A stretch of DNA of 42,222 nucleotides. Origin: a virus. Under the pieces are notes generated by a model. It was not told where the DNA came from and searched no databases. It saw only the letters and a list, made by a program, of their open reading frames with translations. The translations under genes were made by a program, and so were the position numbers. The stretch lies in the IMG/VR virus record IMGVR_UViG_3300037294_000187, positions 1 to 42,222 of that record; one strand, 5' to 3'. Positions 1 through 7,092 of the stretch are shown here, piece after piece (the first letter of the stretch is position 1; each line of letters begins with the position of its first letter).

Positions 1-108
1 AAGGGTTGCAATATGTTTGGCATGACACAGAGCGATACCACCGATGTGGTGTTTACAGGCACAGTCTCTGAGTTGGTTGCATTTTGTACTGAGAAGGAAA
101 CAGCATGA
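1..108 (+). CDS. 3' end of an unknown small protein (cut by left edge)
   Basis: Frame 1 is open from the first base and stops at TGA 106-108, giving 35 visible residues ending in TEKETA. An in-frame ATG at 13 exists, so a very short complete protein is possible, but the frame is already open at the edge and the start probably lies outside. The stop overlaps the next start as ATGA, so the two genes are translationally coupled. No family is recognised. Confidence 0.55.
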   Translation, partial: KGCNMFGMTQSDTTDVVFTGTVSELVAFCTEKETA

Positions 109-317
109 AAGTCACAGTACAAACCCTACTCACACAAACACTTGAAGTGCCAGAAGGTTGGGATCGATACGATGTATTCGGCTTCCTAGCAGAGAACCAA
201 AGTTTCTGCACAGCCTTCCAAGGTGTTAGCAACGAAGATCAAACAGCCCGCATCACTAATGTGAGTGTAGTTGAAGAAAACGTAACAGAACTAGGAGAGG
301 TAGCATACGATGACTAA
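105..317 (+). CDS. Small acidic unknown protein, 70 aa
   Basis: The ATG follows an AAGGAA ribosome-binding site by about 6 nt and overlaps the upstream stop by 4 nt. The product is acidic and ends in VAYDD. It has no membrane segment and no motif I recognise. It closes the unit that enters from the left. After its stop, about 40 nt of non-coding sequence leads to the consensus promoter at 358. It is probably one of the many small early phage proteins; function unknown. Confidence 0.7.
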   Translation: MKVTVQTLLTQTLEVPEGWDRYDVFGFLAENQSFCTAFQGVSNEDQTARITNVSVVEENVTELGEVAYDD

Positions 318-357
318 GTTCACAGATTCTGTGGCGTAATTACAACAACCGCCGGGG

Positions 358-386
358 TTGACAGATTGGCTGATCCTTGCTATAAT
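358..386 (+). promoter_or_regulatory. Early sigma70-type promoter
   Basis: TTGACA at 358-363, 17-nt spacer, TATAAT at 381-386: a full consensus match. It is followed by a 34-nt A/C-rich leader with GGAGCGAA at 411-418, then the ATG at 421. Confidence 0.93.
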
Positions 387-420
387 ACTAGCATACAAAC
401 AAACAATTGGAGCGAACACC

Positions 421-1527
421 ATGTTGATTAGGTTTACACAAGGTTACTACAAGATACGCGGTAACGATGTTAACGTTGCAGGCATCGGCTTTGAGCTAGT
501 AGAAGACTACAAGACAGACAAGAACGGTGTTGGTTACATTACTGTTGACGGCAGTGCCACTCCAGGCTTTCCAGATCGTAAGATCCGTATCCGTTGTGCG
601 CAAGGCGCCTATACTGTTATGGGCGTGACCGATCAAACTACAGTACCAGAAGGGATGAGCATGTTGACAGCGTTAAAAACTAAGAACAAGGCCAATGCCA
701 CAGTGACAGACATGACACAGACTAAGATCAGCGATGCTACAGTAGCACAAGAAACAGATGAGCAGATCATTGAGCGCACTCGCATGCGTTTTGAAATCCT
801 CACTGAGATGACCAAAGCAGTCAAGTCAGGTGATGTACGTGCTATGATTGTCACTGGCCCTCCAGGTGTAGGCAAATCGTTTGGTGTTGAAGCAGTACTT
901 GAAAAGGATGACCTGTTCAATACACTAGGCGAGCGTAAACCCAAGTACGAGATCGTCAAAGGTGCTATGAGTGCCATTGGCCTGTACAGCAAGCTCTACG
1001 AGTTCTCAGACAGCAAGAGCATCATTGTGTTTGATGACTGTGACAGCATCCTGTTGGACGACGTCAGCTTGAACATTCTCAAAGCAGCCTTGGACACCAG
1101 CAAGAAGCGTACCATCAGCTGGAACACTGACAGCCGTGTGCTACGAAGCGAGGGAGTGCCAAACAAGTTCGACTTCAAGGGTGGTGCAGTGTTTATCACT
1201 AACTTGAAGTTCGAGAACGTTCGCAGTAAGAAACTGCAGGAGCACTTGGCAGCACTTGAGTCACGTTGCCACTACATTGACTTGAAGATGGACACTGATC
1301 GCGAGAAGGTTCTGCGCATTGAGCAGATTGTCAAGGACGGTATGTTGAACGAATACGACTTGTCAGACGAAGCCAAGACTGAAGTGGTTGAGTTTATCAA
1401 AGAGAATCGTGCTCACATGCGTGAGCTGAGCCTGCGTACTGTGCTCAAAGTAGCAGACCTGCGCAAGAGCTTCCCAAGCAATTGGGTCAACATGTGCAAG
1501 GTAACAGTTATGCGAGGTGTAGCATGA
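421..1527 (+). CDS. AAA+ family ATPase, 368 aa
   Basis: An NTPase with a Walker A P-loop GPPGVGKS at about residues 146-153 and a Walker B segment IIVFDDCDS at about 201-209. This core is preceded by about 140 residues of unassigned N-terminal sequence with a beta-rich look. The start at 421 is chosen because GGAGCGAA lies 2 nt beyond the usual SD distance and the consensus promoter at 358-386 ends upstream; longer readings would start inside the promoter. The C-terminal part after Walker B holds lid-like helices (LESRCHYIDL, then LSLRTVLKVADL). The stop overlaps the next gene by 4 nt. The family resembles phage AAA ATPases with unknown clients; the substrate cannot be inferred. Confidence 0.88.
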   Translation: MLIRFTQGYYKIRGNDVNVAGIGFELVEDYKTDKNGVGYITVDGSATPGFPDRKIRIRCAQGAYTVMGVTDQTTVPEGMSMLTALKTKNKANATVTDMTQTKISDATVAQETDEQIIERTRMRFEILTEMTKAVKSGDVRAMIVTGPPGVGKSFGVEAVLEKDDLFNTLGERKPKYEIVKGAMSAIGLYSKLYEFSDSKSIIVFDDCDSILLDDVSLNILKAALDTSKKRTISWNTDSRVLRSEGVPNKFDFKGGAVFITNLKFENVRSKKLQEHLAALESRCHYIDLKMDTDREKVLRIEQIVKDGMLNEYDLSDEAKTEVVEFIKENRAHMRELSLRTVLKVADLRKSFPSNWVNMCKVTVMRGVA

Positions 1528-1742
1528 TGATTACAGGGTGCCAATATTTTGGAGCAGAGCAGACCAGAGGCCCCTACAAGGTATGTGGTTGTACGAACCT
1601 ATGGCCGGGCAAGAGCTACTGTGACGAGCATGTTTGGCGGGTCTACCAGAAGAACACGGCCAAAGGCACGAGCCGTAAGAACAAGGCCATTGAACGAGAA
1701 ATGGCAGATATTAAACGATTGGAGAGTATTGATCATGAGTAA
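1524..1742 (+). CDS. Small Cys/His-rich protein, GcrA-like C-terminal motif, 72 aa
   Basis: It starts at the ATG overlapping the previous TGA (ATGA); a second ATG follows directly. Cysteines at about 6, 20, 22 and 32 plus a His three residues after the last one (SYCDEHVWRVYQ) suggest a small metal-binding fold. The CxxH followed by an aromatic-rich helix recalls the C-terminal end of GcrA-type regulators (YCxxHxxxAYQ), but the N-terminal HTH of that family is absent, so this is a loose resemblance. The C-terminal half is Lys/Arg rich. A nucleic-acid-binding role is possible; not established. Confidence 0.65.
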   Translation: MMITGCQYFGAEQTRGPYKVCGCTNLWPGKSYCDEHVWRVYQKNTAKGTSRKNKAIEREMADIKRLESIDHE

Positions 1743-1929
1743 TTTTATTAAATTGACATTAGGCATTGTGTTGATTGTGGTCCTACTGGCATTGGGTCCG
1801 TGGCTGATTATCTGGTCGTGGAACACGCTGTTCGGCACCTTGCATATGATCGACTTCAACATTTGGACGTGGTCAGCAGTAATCCTATTGGGCACATTCT
1901 TCCGTGCCAACGTCAGCATTAAGAAGTAA
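1735..1929 (+). CDS. Small membrane protein, two TM segments, 64 aa
   Basis: The ATG at 1735 lies inside the end of the upstream gene (8-nt overlap) with a GGAGAG ribosome-binding site about 8 nt upstream. Residues about 7-30 (GIVLIVVLLALGPWLIIW) and about 44-58 form two hydrophobic stretches separated by a short polar loop. The tail ends in SIKK. It probably inserts in the host inner membrane. Similar short two-TM proteins are common in T4-like phage early regions. Function unknown; it is third in the operon with the AAA ATPase. Confidence 0.72.
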   Translation: MSNFIKLTLGIVLIVVLLALGPWLIIWSWNTLFGTLHMIDFNIWTWSAVILLGTFFRANVSIKK

Positions 1930-1946
1930 ATTGGTAAGATTAGTTG

Positions 1947-1975
1947 TTGACTTAGACCACAGAGTATTGTATTAT
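1947..1975 (+). promoter_or_regulatory. Early sigma70-type promoter (weaker)
   Basis: TTGACT at 1947-1952, 17-nt spacer, TATTAT at 1970-1975: one mismatch in each box. It drives the gene at 2030. The leader differs from the other early leaders (GAGGAAA instead of GGAGCGAA). Confidence 0.8.
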
Positions 1976-2029
1976 TAATACATGCTGAAGAACAAGTAAT
2001 CAGCTACCTTAACTAACAGAGGAAACATT

Positions 2030-2302
2030 ATGAAAAGATTCAATAAAGAAACCAAGACATTCAAAGTTTTTACCGCATTGTACAATGGTGCAGTGTTGAC
2101 ATCTAGCCAGGCCAAGCATGATCTAGGCGTTGGCAACCTGTCAGCAGAAGTAAGCCGCATCAAGCAGAATGGCTATGCCGTGTATGCTCGTACCCGTGTA
2201 GCAGGCAATGGTGTCACAGTTTGTGAATACGAAATGGGTCAACCAAGCCGTGAAATCGTTGCGCTAGGTTACAAAGCCAAGTCATTAGGCATCACGCTCT
2301 AA
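2030..2302 (+). CDS. Putative HTH DNA-binding protein, 90 aa
   Basis: The ATG is preceded by AGAGGAAAC. Residues about 14-52 read as a compact helix-turn-helix or winged-helix: a helix (FTALYNGA), then LTSSQAKHDLG, a turn (VGN) and LSAEVSRIKQNGYAVY as the probable recognition helix plus wing. It is a single-gene unit with its own promoter and a strong terminator at 2355. The 3'UTR carries the 14-nt element at 2326. It is a candidate early transcription regulator. The fold call is from pattern only. Confidence 0.75.
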   Translation: MKRFNKETKTFKVFTALYNGAVLTSSQAKHDLGVGNLSAEVSRIKQNGYAVYARTRVAGNGVTVCEYEMGQPSREIVALGYKAKSLGITL

Positions 2303-2325
2303 GAGTAGTTTCAAACAGCTAATAC

Positions 2326-2339
2326 CGATTCGCTCCCGG
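2326..2339 (+). repeat. 3'UTR element, copy 1
   Basis: CGATTCGCTCCCGG, identical to 9432-9445. It lies between the stop codon of the HTH gene and the terminator. Its core TTCGCTCC is the exact reverse complement of GGAGCGAA, present in the ribosome-binding region of five other early genes. Confidence 0.8.
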
Positions 2340-2354
2340 GGTAGGCACGTTTGA

Positions 2355-2387
2355 GGGTGTGGCAGAAATGTCACATCCTTTTCTCTT
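2355..2387 (+). terminator. Rho-independent terminator with GAAA loop
   Basis: Stem GGGTGTGGCA / TGTCACATCC pairs over 10 bp (two G-U) around a GAAA tetraloop and is followed by TTTTCTCTT. It ends the HTH gene transcript. Confidence 0.88.
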
Positions 2388-2405
2388 GACCGGCACTTGA
2401 CCAGG

Positions 2406-2434
2406 TTGACAGTTTGGATATATAGTGTTATAAT
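2406..2434 (+). promoter_or_regulatory. Early sigma70-type promoter
   Basis: TTGACA 2406-2411, 17-nt spacer, TATAAT 2429-2434. The leader carries GGAGCGAA at 2458-2465 and precedes the GTG-started gene at 2468. Confidence 0.93.
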
Positions 2435-2467
2435 ACTCATATAGACAGCAACAACTAGGAGCGAACC

Positions 2468-2626
2468 GTGTACAGCAGACTATTCAACGAAATACGAATT
2501 GGCAGCATGTTTAGATTCAACGGCAATGACTACTTGAAGCAGAGTACTCGCACTGCCCGCAACCTAAATTTTGATCGTGTGTTCTACATTGGACAGACGG
2601 ATGTGGTACATCCAATCGCTTGGTAA
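2468..2626 (+). CDS. Small unknown protein, 52 aa, GTG start
   Basis: This reading frame starts with GTG 3 nt after GGAGCGAA at 2458-2465 and runs to TAA at 2624-2626. The start is supported by the promoter-leader-SD arrangement shared with neighbouring genes. The sequence MYSRLFNEIRIGSMF followed by FNGNDYLKQSTRTARNL and an aromatic-rich end looks like a small beta-strand domain of the kind found repeatedly in T4-like aquatic phages. It is first in a two-gene unit with the OB-fold-like protein. Function unknown. Confidence 0.72.
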   Translation: MYSRLFNEIRIGSMFRFNGNDYLKQSTRTARNLNFDRVFYIGQTDVVHPIAW

Positions 2627-2636
2627 GGAGCACTTG

Positions 2637-3275
2637 ATGAACTATTCAGCAGATCAAGTATGGGGATTGGCCGTGGCAGCCGATCGTGTCAACGGCGGCT
2701 ACTTCAAAGAAGATGTCTACGTGATGGAGAATCAGTGCACCAAGCGTATCACACAGGCCAACAAGCTCATGCTCAAAGAGTGGTTGCGTGACGGCATGAC
2801 TTCTGAAGCCACAGCTGAAGATCTAGAGCAAGGGCGTACAGTGCGTCACTTCTTCAACGGTTTCCTACTGAAAGAACTTGCAGGCAAGATCAACGACTTT
2901 GAACGACAGGCCCTGCGCATTGCACAGATAGACGAGTTCACTGGTCGCAACATGTTAGAGTTTGCCATTGTATCATGCTTACCTTCTGCTATGCTACGTG
3001 AACAGAGCCGCAAAGAGCTGGCCAGCGACATACGTAATAGCACACAGTTGACAGGCTCAGTAGGGGATCGGATCGAGGGCGAAGTAGAGATCATCAAGTG
3101 CTTCTACTCACAGGACTATGCCAAGTTCAGGATCACTGCACGACTAGTTGACAGTTTCGTTGATTTCTGGTATAATACCAGTATGGAAGCAGGCAGTCGT
3201 GTTAAGATTCGAGGCAAGATTAAAACATGCCGTAGCGATTTTACCACACAGTTAAACTATGTAAAAATAAGTTGA
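2637..3275 (+). CDS. Protein with C-terminal OB-fold-like domain, 212 aa
   Basis: The ATG at 2637 follows AAGGAG by 6 nt; upstream in-frame starts are not supported. The N-terminal two thirds are helical with no recognised motif. The last 65 residues (GDRIEGEVEIIKCFYSQ to TTQLNYVKIS) have the strand spacing of an OB fold, ending with a GSRVKIRGKI strand typical of nucleic-acid-binding OB domains. A role in RNA or DNA binding is inferred. A perfect promoter is embedded in the codons for VDSFVDFWYNTS. The stop codon sits next to the next promoter. Confidence 0.78.
   Translation: MNYSADQVWGLAVAADRVNGGYFKEDVYVMENQCTKRITQANKLMLKEWLRDGMTSEATAEDLEQGRTVRHFFNGFLLKELAGKINDFERQALRIAQIDEFTGRNMLEFAIVSCLPSAMLREQSRKELASDIRNSTQLTGSVGDRIEGEVEIIKCFYSQDYAKFRITARLVDSFVDFWYNTSMEAGSRVKIRGKIKTCRSDFTTQLNYVKIS
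3148..3176 (+). promoter_or_regulatory. Internal consensus promoter inside the OB-fold gene
   Basis: TTGACA 3148-3153, 17-nt spacer, TATAAT 3171-3176 lie entirely within coding sequence. No clear SD precedes the in-frame ATG at 3183. It would feed the MoxR-type gene together with the promoter at 3272, or give a transcript of the last 30 codons. Confidence 0.7.
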
Positions 3276-3300
3276 CACATTGAGCAAGTGGTGTTATAAT
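3272..3300 (+). promoter_or_regulatory. Early sigma70-type promoter
   Basis: TTGACA 3272-3277, 17-nt spacer, TATAAT 3295-3300. The -35 box uses the TGA stop codon of the OB-fold gene (3273-3275). It drives the MoxR-type ATPase at 3350. Confidence 0.92.
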
Positions 3301-3349
3301 TATAACACTGAGAGATTAGTTATAAACCCTGAGAAAGAGAAGGTCTAAA

Positions 3350-4432
3350 ATGGCAAAAGCACAAGATATTTCCACCCGCACAGTTGGTCCTAAGAGTGCC
3401 AAGAAGGCAATCAACTTCGCAATCAAGATGCGTCGTCCAGTGTTCCTTTGGGGCCCTCCAGGCATTGGCAAGAGTGACATCGTCAAGCAGATCGGCGACA
3501 GCGCTGGTCGTGAAGTAGTTGACGTTCGACTGGCCCTGTGGGAACCTACAGACATCAAAGGTATCCCCTACTACAATGCCGATCAAGGCAAGATGGTTTG
3601 GGCACCTCCAGCAGAATTGCCTACTGACCCAGAGTCTACGGCAATCATCTTCTTAGACGAGTTGAACAGTGCTCCGCCAGCGGTACAGGCAGCTGCCTAT
3701 CAGTTGATCCTTAACCGTCGAGTTGGTACTTACCACTTGCCCAAAGGTGTTGACGTTGTAGCCGCTGGCAACCGTGAAGGCGATCGTGGCGTGACATACC
3801 GTATGCCTGCTCCGTTGGCTAACCGCTTCGTCCACTTGGAAGCCAAGGTAGACTTTGACGACTGGCAGGACTGGGCTACGCTCAACAAGGTACACGCAGA
3901 GGTTGTTGGTTATGTAGGCTTTGCCAAGCAAGACCTGTATGACTTTGATCCCAAGAGTTCTTCAAAGGCCTTTGCTACTCCGCGCTCATGGAGCTTTGTA
4001 AGCGACCTGTTGAACGAGGACTGCGACAGCGAGACACTGACTAACTTGGTATCAGGTGCGATTGGTGATGGCTTGGCAGCCAAGTTTATGGCTCACCGCA
4101 AGATTGCATCCAAGTTGCCTCGTGCAGAAGACATTTTGGACGGCAAGGTCAAGGACTTGCAGATCAAGGAAGTGTCAGCAATGTACTCATTGACAGTGTC
4201 ATTGTGCTATGAGTTGAAGGATCGTGCAGAGAAGAAGGCCAAAGACTGGAACGGTATGGCAGATAACTTCTTTGCCTACATGATGGCGAACTTCCCAACT
4301 GAGCTGGTTGTGATGGGTGCAAAGACTGCGCTTACCAACTACGACTTGCCGCTGGATGCTACAAAGATGAAGAGCTTTGATGAGTTTCATCGTAGGTTTG
4401 GCAAATATGTGCTCTCCGCCATGGAAAATTGA
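3350..4432 (+). CDS. MoxR-type AAA+ ATPase, 360 aa
   Basis: ATP-dependent remodelling factor of the MoxR/RavA type. Walker A GPPGIGKS is at residues 35-42 and Walker B IIFLDE at about 99-104. NRREGDRG-like sensor sequence follows at about 140-150 (AAGNREGDRGVTYRMPAPLANRF), typical of MoxR proteins. The start has a GAGAAGG site about 8 nt upstream. The gene is followed by a terminator and then by a VWA-domain gene, the usual genomic partner of MoxR ATPases. In cells such pairs act as chaperones for metal-centre insertion or complex assembly; the client of the phage pair is unknown. Confidence 0.88.
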   Translation: MAKAQDISTRTVGPKSAKKAINFAIKMRRPVFLWGPPGIGKSDIVKQIGDSAGREVVDVRLALWEPTDIKGIPYYNADQGKMVWAPPAELPTDPESTAIIFLDELNSAPPAVQAAAYQLILNRRVGTYHLPKGVDVVAAGNREGDRGVTYRMPAPLANRFVHLEAKVDFDDWQDWATLNKVHAEVVGYVGFAKQDLYDFDPKSSSKAFATPRSWSFVSDLLNEDCDSETLTNLVSGAIGDGLAAKFMAHRKIASKLPRAEDILDGKVKDLQIKEVSAMYSLTVSLCYELKDRAEKKAKDWNGMADNFFAYMMANFPTELVVMGAKTALTNYDLPLDATKMKSFDEFHRRFGKYVLSAMEN

Positions 4433-4454
4433 TTTAGACCCAGTTTTCCATGAT

Positions 4455-4490
4455 GGGCTACGAGCTTCTCAGGGTTCGTAGCCCTTTTTT
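4455..4490 (+). terminator. Rho-independent terminator
   Basis: Stem GGGCTACGA (4455-4463) / TCGTAGCCC (4476-4484) followed by six T. It separates the MoxR-type gene from the promoter of the VWA gene. Confidence 0.93.
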
Positions 4491-4499
4491 ATCTAGTGG

Positions 4500-4528
4500 T
4501 TGACGTTTGAACAATCCCATGCTATAAT
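4500..4528 (+). promoter_or_regulatory. Early sigma70-type promoter
   Basis: TTGACG 4500-4505, 17-nt spacer, TATAAT 4523-4528, followed by the leader with AAGGAG and the ATG at 4554. Confidence 0.9.
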
Positions 4529-4553
4529 ATACACATACTAAGGAGAGCGACAG

Positions 4554-5759
4554 ATGGACCCAATTTTAGAGAAACTGACAACTGCCCGTATCGGGCTCTT
4601 GCTCAAAGCGCCGTTCTTCGGCAACATGGCAACACGCATGAAGTTGATTGATGCCAGCGATTGGTGTCCCACAGCGGCTACCAACGGTCGTGACTTTATG
4701 TATAACAAGGACTTCGTTACCAAGCTCAGTGTTAAGAAGTTAGAGTTCCTCTTTGCACACGAGATCTGTCATGGTATCTTTGATCACTTTGGACGCTTGG
4801 GCTCACGTGATGCCAAGCTGGCGAACATTGCACAGGACTACGCCGTGAACCAAATCCTTGTGGATGAGCGCATTGGTGACAAGATCACTGAAGTGCAGAT
4901 CTGTTTGGATCCCAAGTATCGTGGTATGGCTTGGGAAGAGATCTACGACGAACTGTTCGGCAAGTTGGAAAAGATCTCGATGGAAGACCTGTTGAAGATG
5001 CTGGGCGATCAGTTAGACGATCACATCAAGGAAGAAGAAGGACCTGGCAGTGGAGACAAGGACGGCAAAGGCGGTAAGCCTACACTGACCAAAGAAGAAG
5101 CACAGGCCATCCGTGATGAGATCAAGAACGCCATGATCCAAAGTGCCGCGGCAGCTGGTGCTGGCAAAGTGCCCGCAGGCATCATGCGTATGATCAAAGA
5201 CATCACAGAGCCCAAGATGGACTGGCGTCAGTTGGTGCAACAAGAGATCCAAAGCATTGTTCGCAATGACTACAGCTTCCAGCGAGTCAATCGCAAGAGC
5301 ATGCACTCAGGTGCGATCCTTCCGGGCATGAAAGAAGCCACTACCATTGATGTGGCCATTGCTATTGATATGAGCGGATCAATTGGTGAAGAAGATGCTT
5401 CTGCGTTCTTGAGTGAGATCAAAGGCATCATGGACCAGTACGAGGACTTCAGGATCAACCTGTGGTGCTTTGACACAGAGATTTACAATCATCAAGAGAT
5501 CACACACGACAATGATCACGACTTGATTGAGTATGTGCCCGAAGGTGGTGGTGGTACATTGTTCGAAGCTAACTGGACATTTATGGAAGAGATGGGCATC
5601 CAGCCTAAGAAGTTTATCATGTTCACAGACGGCTACCCAGGCAACACTTGGGGCGATGAAGATTATTGCGACACCATCTTCATTGTCAAAGGCAACGAGC
5701 GAGCAGTGGCTCCATTTGGACAAACTGTGATCTATGAGAGAGAAACGGCTGGAGCATAA
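4554..5759 (+). CDS. VWA domain protein with HExxH-type motif (DUF2201-like), 401 aa
   Basis: The N-terminal region has HEICHGIFDH at residues 69-78, a zinc-metallopeptidase-like HExxH signature with a third His. A linker rich in Gly/Lys/Glu (about 160-180) follows. The C-terminal von Willebrand A-like domain carries the MIDAS motif DMSGS at 272-276 and a later FTDGYPGN segment. This order matches the DUF2201/VWA-like family. It lies just after a MoxR-type ATPase, the family's normal partner, with its own promoter. The pair probably works together as an ATP-driven protein remodeller on a metal-dependent or multi-subunit host target. Whether the HExxH is catalytic is unknown. Confidence 0.87.
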   Translation: MDPILEKLTTARIGLLLKAPFFGNMATRMKLIDASDWCPTAATNGRDFMYNKDFVTKLSVKKLEFLFAHEICHGIFDHFGRLGSRDAKLANIAQDYAVNQILVDERIGDKITEVQICLDPKYRGMAWEEIYDELFGKLEKISMEDLLKMLGDQLDDHIKEEEGPGSGDKDGKGGKPTLTKEEAQAIRDEIKNAMIQSAAAAGAGKVPAGIMRMIKDITEPKMDWRQLVQQEIQSIVRNDYSFQRVNRKSMHSGAILPGMKEATTIDVAIAIDMSGSIGEEDASAFLSEIKGIMDQYEDFRINLWCFDTEIYNHQEITHDNDHDLIEYVPEGGGGTLFEANWTFMEEMGIQPKKFIMFTDGYPGNTWGDEDYCDTIFIVKGNERAVAPFGQTVIYERETAGA

Positions 5760-5766
5760 CTGAAGT

Positions 5767-5808
5767 GCCAGGGGTGTTGCATAAAAACGACACCCCTGGC
5801 CTAAGGCC
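5767..5808 (+). terminator. Strong hairpin after the VWA gene, no U-tract
   Basis: GCCAGGGGTGT (5767-5777) pairs perfectly with ACACCCCTGGC (5790-5800) over 11 bp around a 12-nt A-rich loop. A second overlapping hairpin GGCC-TAA-GGCC ends at 5808. There is no T-run, so it may be a processing or stability element instead of an intrinsic terminator. Confidence 0.65.
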
Positions 5809-5822
5809 CCGCTGTTAGCCGG

Positions 5823-5851
5823 TTGACATGACCCTAGTTTGGTTGTATAAT
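5823..5851 (+). promoter_or_regulatory. Early sigma70-type promoter
   Basis: TTGACA 5823-5828, 17-nt spacer, TATAAT 5846-5851. The leader has GGAGCGAA at 5874-5881. It heads a five-gene overlapping operon (5884-7028). Confidence 0.93.
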
Positions 5852-5883
5852 ACTTACATACAGACACACAATAGGAGCGAAAG

Positions 5884-6171
5884 ATGAACGTAGAAGAAAT
5901 TAACCGTGCTATTATCACTGGCACCTTTACTAACGAGCAACTGGTATCTGTGATAGATGCTGTCAAGTTTGCCCGAGCACAGTTGGGCCGTAAGACTAAA
6001 AACAGTCTGCAGGTTGGTGACAATGTGAACTTTACCTCGTCTAAGACAGGTCGCAATACTACAGGCGTGGTAACTAAGATCGCTATCAAGTATGTGACGG
6101 TAAAGACCATGACAGGCCTGTGGCGTGTTCCTGCTAGTATGTTAACCCGAGTAGAAGAGGAGTTTGCATAA
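5884..6171 (+). CDS. Unknown protein with SH3/KOW-like C-terminal half, 95 aa
   Basis: The first 35 residues are helical (EEINRAIITGTFTNEQL). Residues about 40-85 (LQVGDNVNFTSS...TGVVTKIAIKYVTVKT) look like a small SH3- or KOW-like beta barrel, as seen in many small nucleic-acid-associated proteins. The start follows GGAGCGAA by 2 nt. The TAA stop overlaps the next ATG by one base (TAATG). It is first in a tightly overlapped operon. Function unknown; fold suggestion from pattern only. Confidence 0.75.
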   Translation: MNVEEINRAIITGTFTNEQLVSVIDAVKFARAQLGRKTKNSLQVGDNVNFTSSKTGRNTTGVVTKIAIKYVTVKTMTGLWRVPASMLTRVEEEFA

Positions 6172-6344
6172 TGCAATACATTATCGGAATCGTTATTGGT
6201 ATCTGTATCTGGCATTACTGGCCCAATGAGGCTGCTGGTATTGCAGAAAAGACACAGGAAATCATTCACCAGGGTGCCGCAAAGGCAGCAGAACTCACAG
6301 CACCTAAATCAACATTAGATAAAATTAAGGAAGCAGTACAATGA
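6171..6344 (+). CDS. Small membrane-anchored protein, 57 aa
   Basis: MQYIIGIVIGICIWHYW gives one N-terminal membrane segment, followed by an amphipathic helix of about 35 residues rich in Ala, Lys and Glu. The ATG overlaps the upstream TAA (TAATG) and the stop overlaps the next ATG (ATGA), so it is coupled at both ends. A GAGG-type site lies about 10 nt upstream. It is likely an inner-membrane-anchored helical protein; role unknown. Confidence 0.68.
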   Translation: MQYIIGIVIGICIWHYWPNEAAGIAEKTQEIIHQGAAKAAELTAPKSTLDKIKEAVQ

Positions 6345-6520
6345 GCAAACTGGCAGAATTATCATACGATATCGAACAACTGTATATCGAAGGCTACTCA
6401 CCGCGTACCATTTCAGTTATGTTAGACTGTCCTATTGATATTGTATATGATTGGTTAGAAGAAATCAATATCGATACCGCTGAAGACACAGCTTCTGAAC
6501 AGGATACCTATTCATTATGA
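6341..6520 (+). CDS. Small HTH-like protein, 59 aa
   Basis: Residues about 8-42 (LSYDIEQLYIEG, YSPRTISVMLD, CPIDIVYDWLEE) form a three-helix pattern close to the sigma-70 region 4 or homeodomain-like HTH fold used in small phage regulators. The acidic tail is disordered (TAEDTASEQD). The start and stop both overlap their neighbours as ATGA. DNA binding is inferred. Confidence 0.68.
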   Translation: MSKLAELSYDIEQLYIEGYSPRTISVMLDCPIDIVYDWLEEINIDTAEDTASEQDTYSL

Positions 6521-6801
6521 GCCGACTCGAGTTCTTTGCACGACCATTGGTAGCATTTGATTGTGCCAACAAGGATCATCGTAGATTCTATGCAGAGTTC
6601 CTAAAATACAAGACCTGGGGCCGTTGCCCAGTTCGATTCATAGTGCCCGATGCAGTTGGCTATGATCTAGTCAGACTGATTCAGTTGGAGTTGATCGACT
6701 ACTACGCTGATCAGGAGTTCGGCAGAGAGAAACCACGGAAGCCAGTGCGTAGCCAGAAGGTTGGTATGACCCACGGCGGCCTTAGCCTGGTGATACTATG
6801 A
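6517..6801 (+). CDS. Unknown protein, 94 aa
   Basis: No family with a known function is recognised. The sequence begins MSRLEFFARPLVAFD, carries a central TWGRCPVRFIVPD segment and a basic stretch REKPRKPVRSQK near the C terminus. The pattern resembles a protein found repeatedly in aquatic T4-like phages. It overlaps both neighbours by 4 nt in the operon starting at 5884. Confidence 0.72.
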   Translation: MSRLEFFARPLVAFDCANKDHRRFYAEFLKYKTWGRCPVRFIVPDAVGYDLVRLIQLELIDYYADQEFGREKPRKPVRSQKVGMTHGGLSLVIL

Positions 6802-7028
6802 TCGCCACGGCCGCAGGCAGCTGGGTCCTGATCATTGCTCTGTTTAGCCCAGAAGGTGAATTCGTTGATAAGTACGCAGAAGGTCCTATGAGCAAGACTC
6901 GTTGCGAACAACAGGTTACAGAGCTGAATCAAATCAACACGCGAGTGACCTACCAGTTCCGTAGCATCTGCGTGACTCAAGATCATTGGTTGGGCAAAGC
7001 CCCTATGCCGGGTGTGGGTTTAGACTAA
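6798..7028 (+). CDS. Probably exported or membrane-linked small protein, 76 aa
   Basis: The first 17 residues (MIATAAGSWVLIIALFS) are hydrophobic without strong positive charge before them, so they may be a weak signal or anchor. Two cysteines at about 35 and 59 could form a disulfide if the body is periplasmic. It overlaps the upstream stop (ATGA) and ends the operon just before the promoter at 7034. Function unknown. Confidence 0.7.
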   Translation: MIATAAGSWVLIIALFSPEGEFVDKYAEGPMSKTRCEQQVTELNQINTRVTYQFRSICVTQDHWLGKAPMPGVGLD

Positions 7029-7033
7029 TTTGG

Positions 7034-7062
7034 TTGACTCCCTGGCAGTTTGGCAGTATAAT
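7034..7062 (+). promoter_or_regulatory. Early sigma70-type promoter
   Basis: TTGACT 7034-7039, 17-nt spacer, TATAAT 7057-7062. The leader ends in AAAGGAG before the ATG at 7093. Confidence 0.91.
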
Positions 7063-7092
7063 TAACACATACTGAAACACAAAGGAGCTGAT

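Noticed and set aside
5379-6269. A 296-residue open frame on the minus strand
   Set aside because: It is antisense to the VWA gene, the 5823 promoter and two small genes, which all have promoters and SDs. It has no SD or family signal; judged a shadow.
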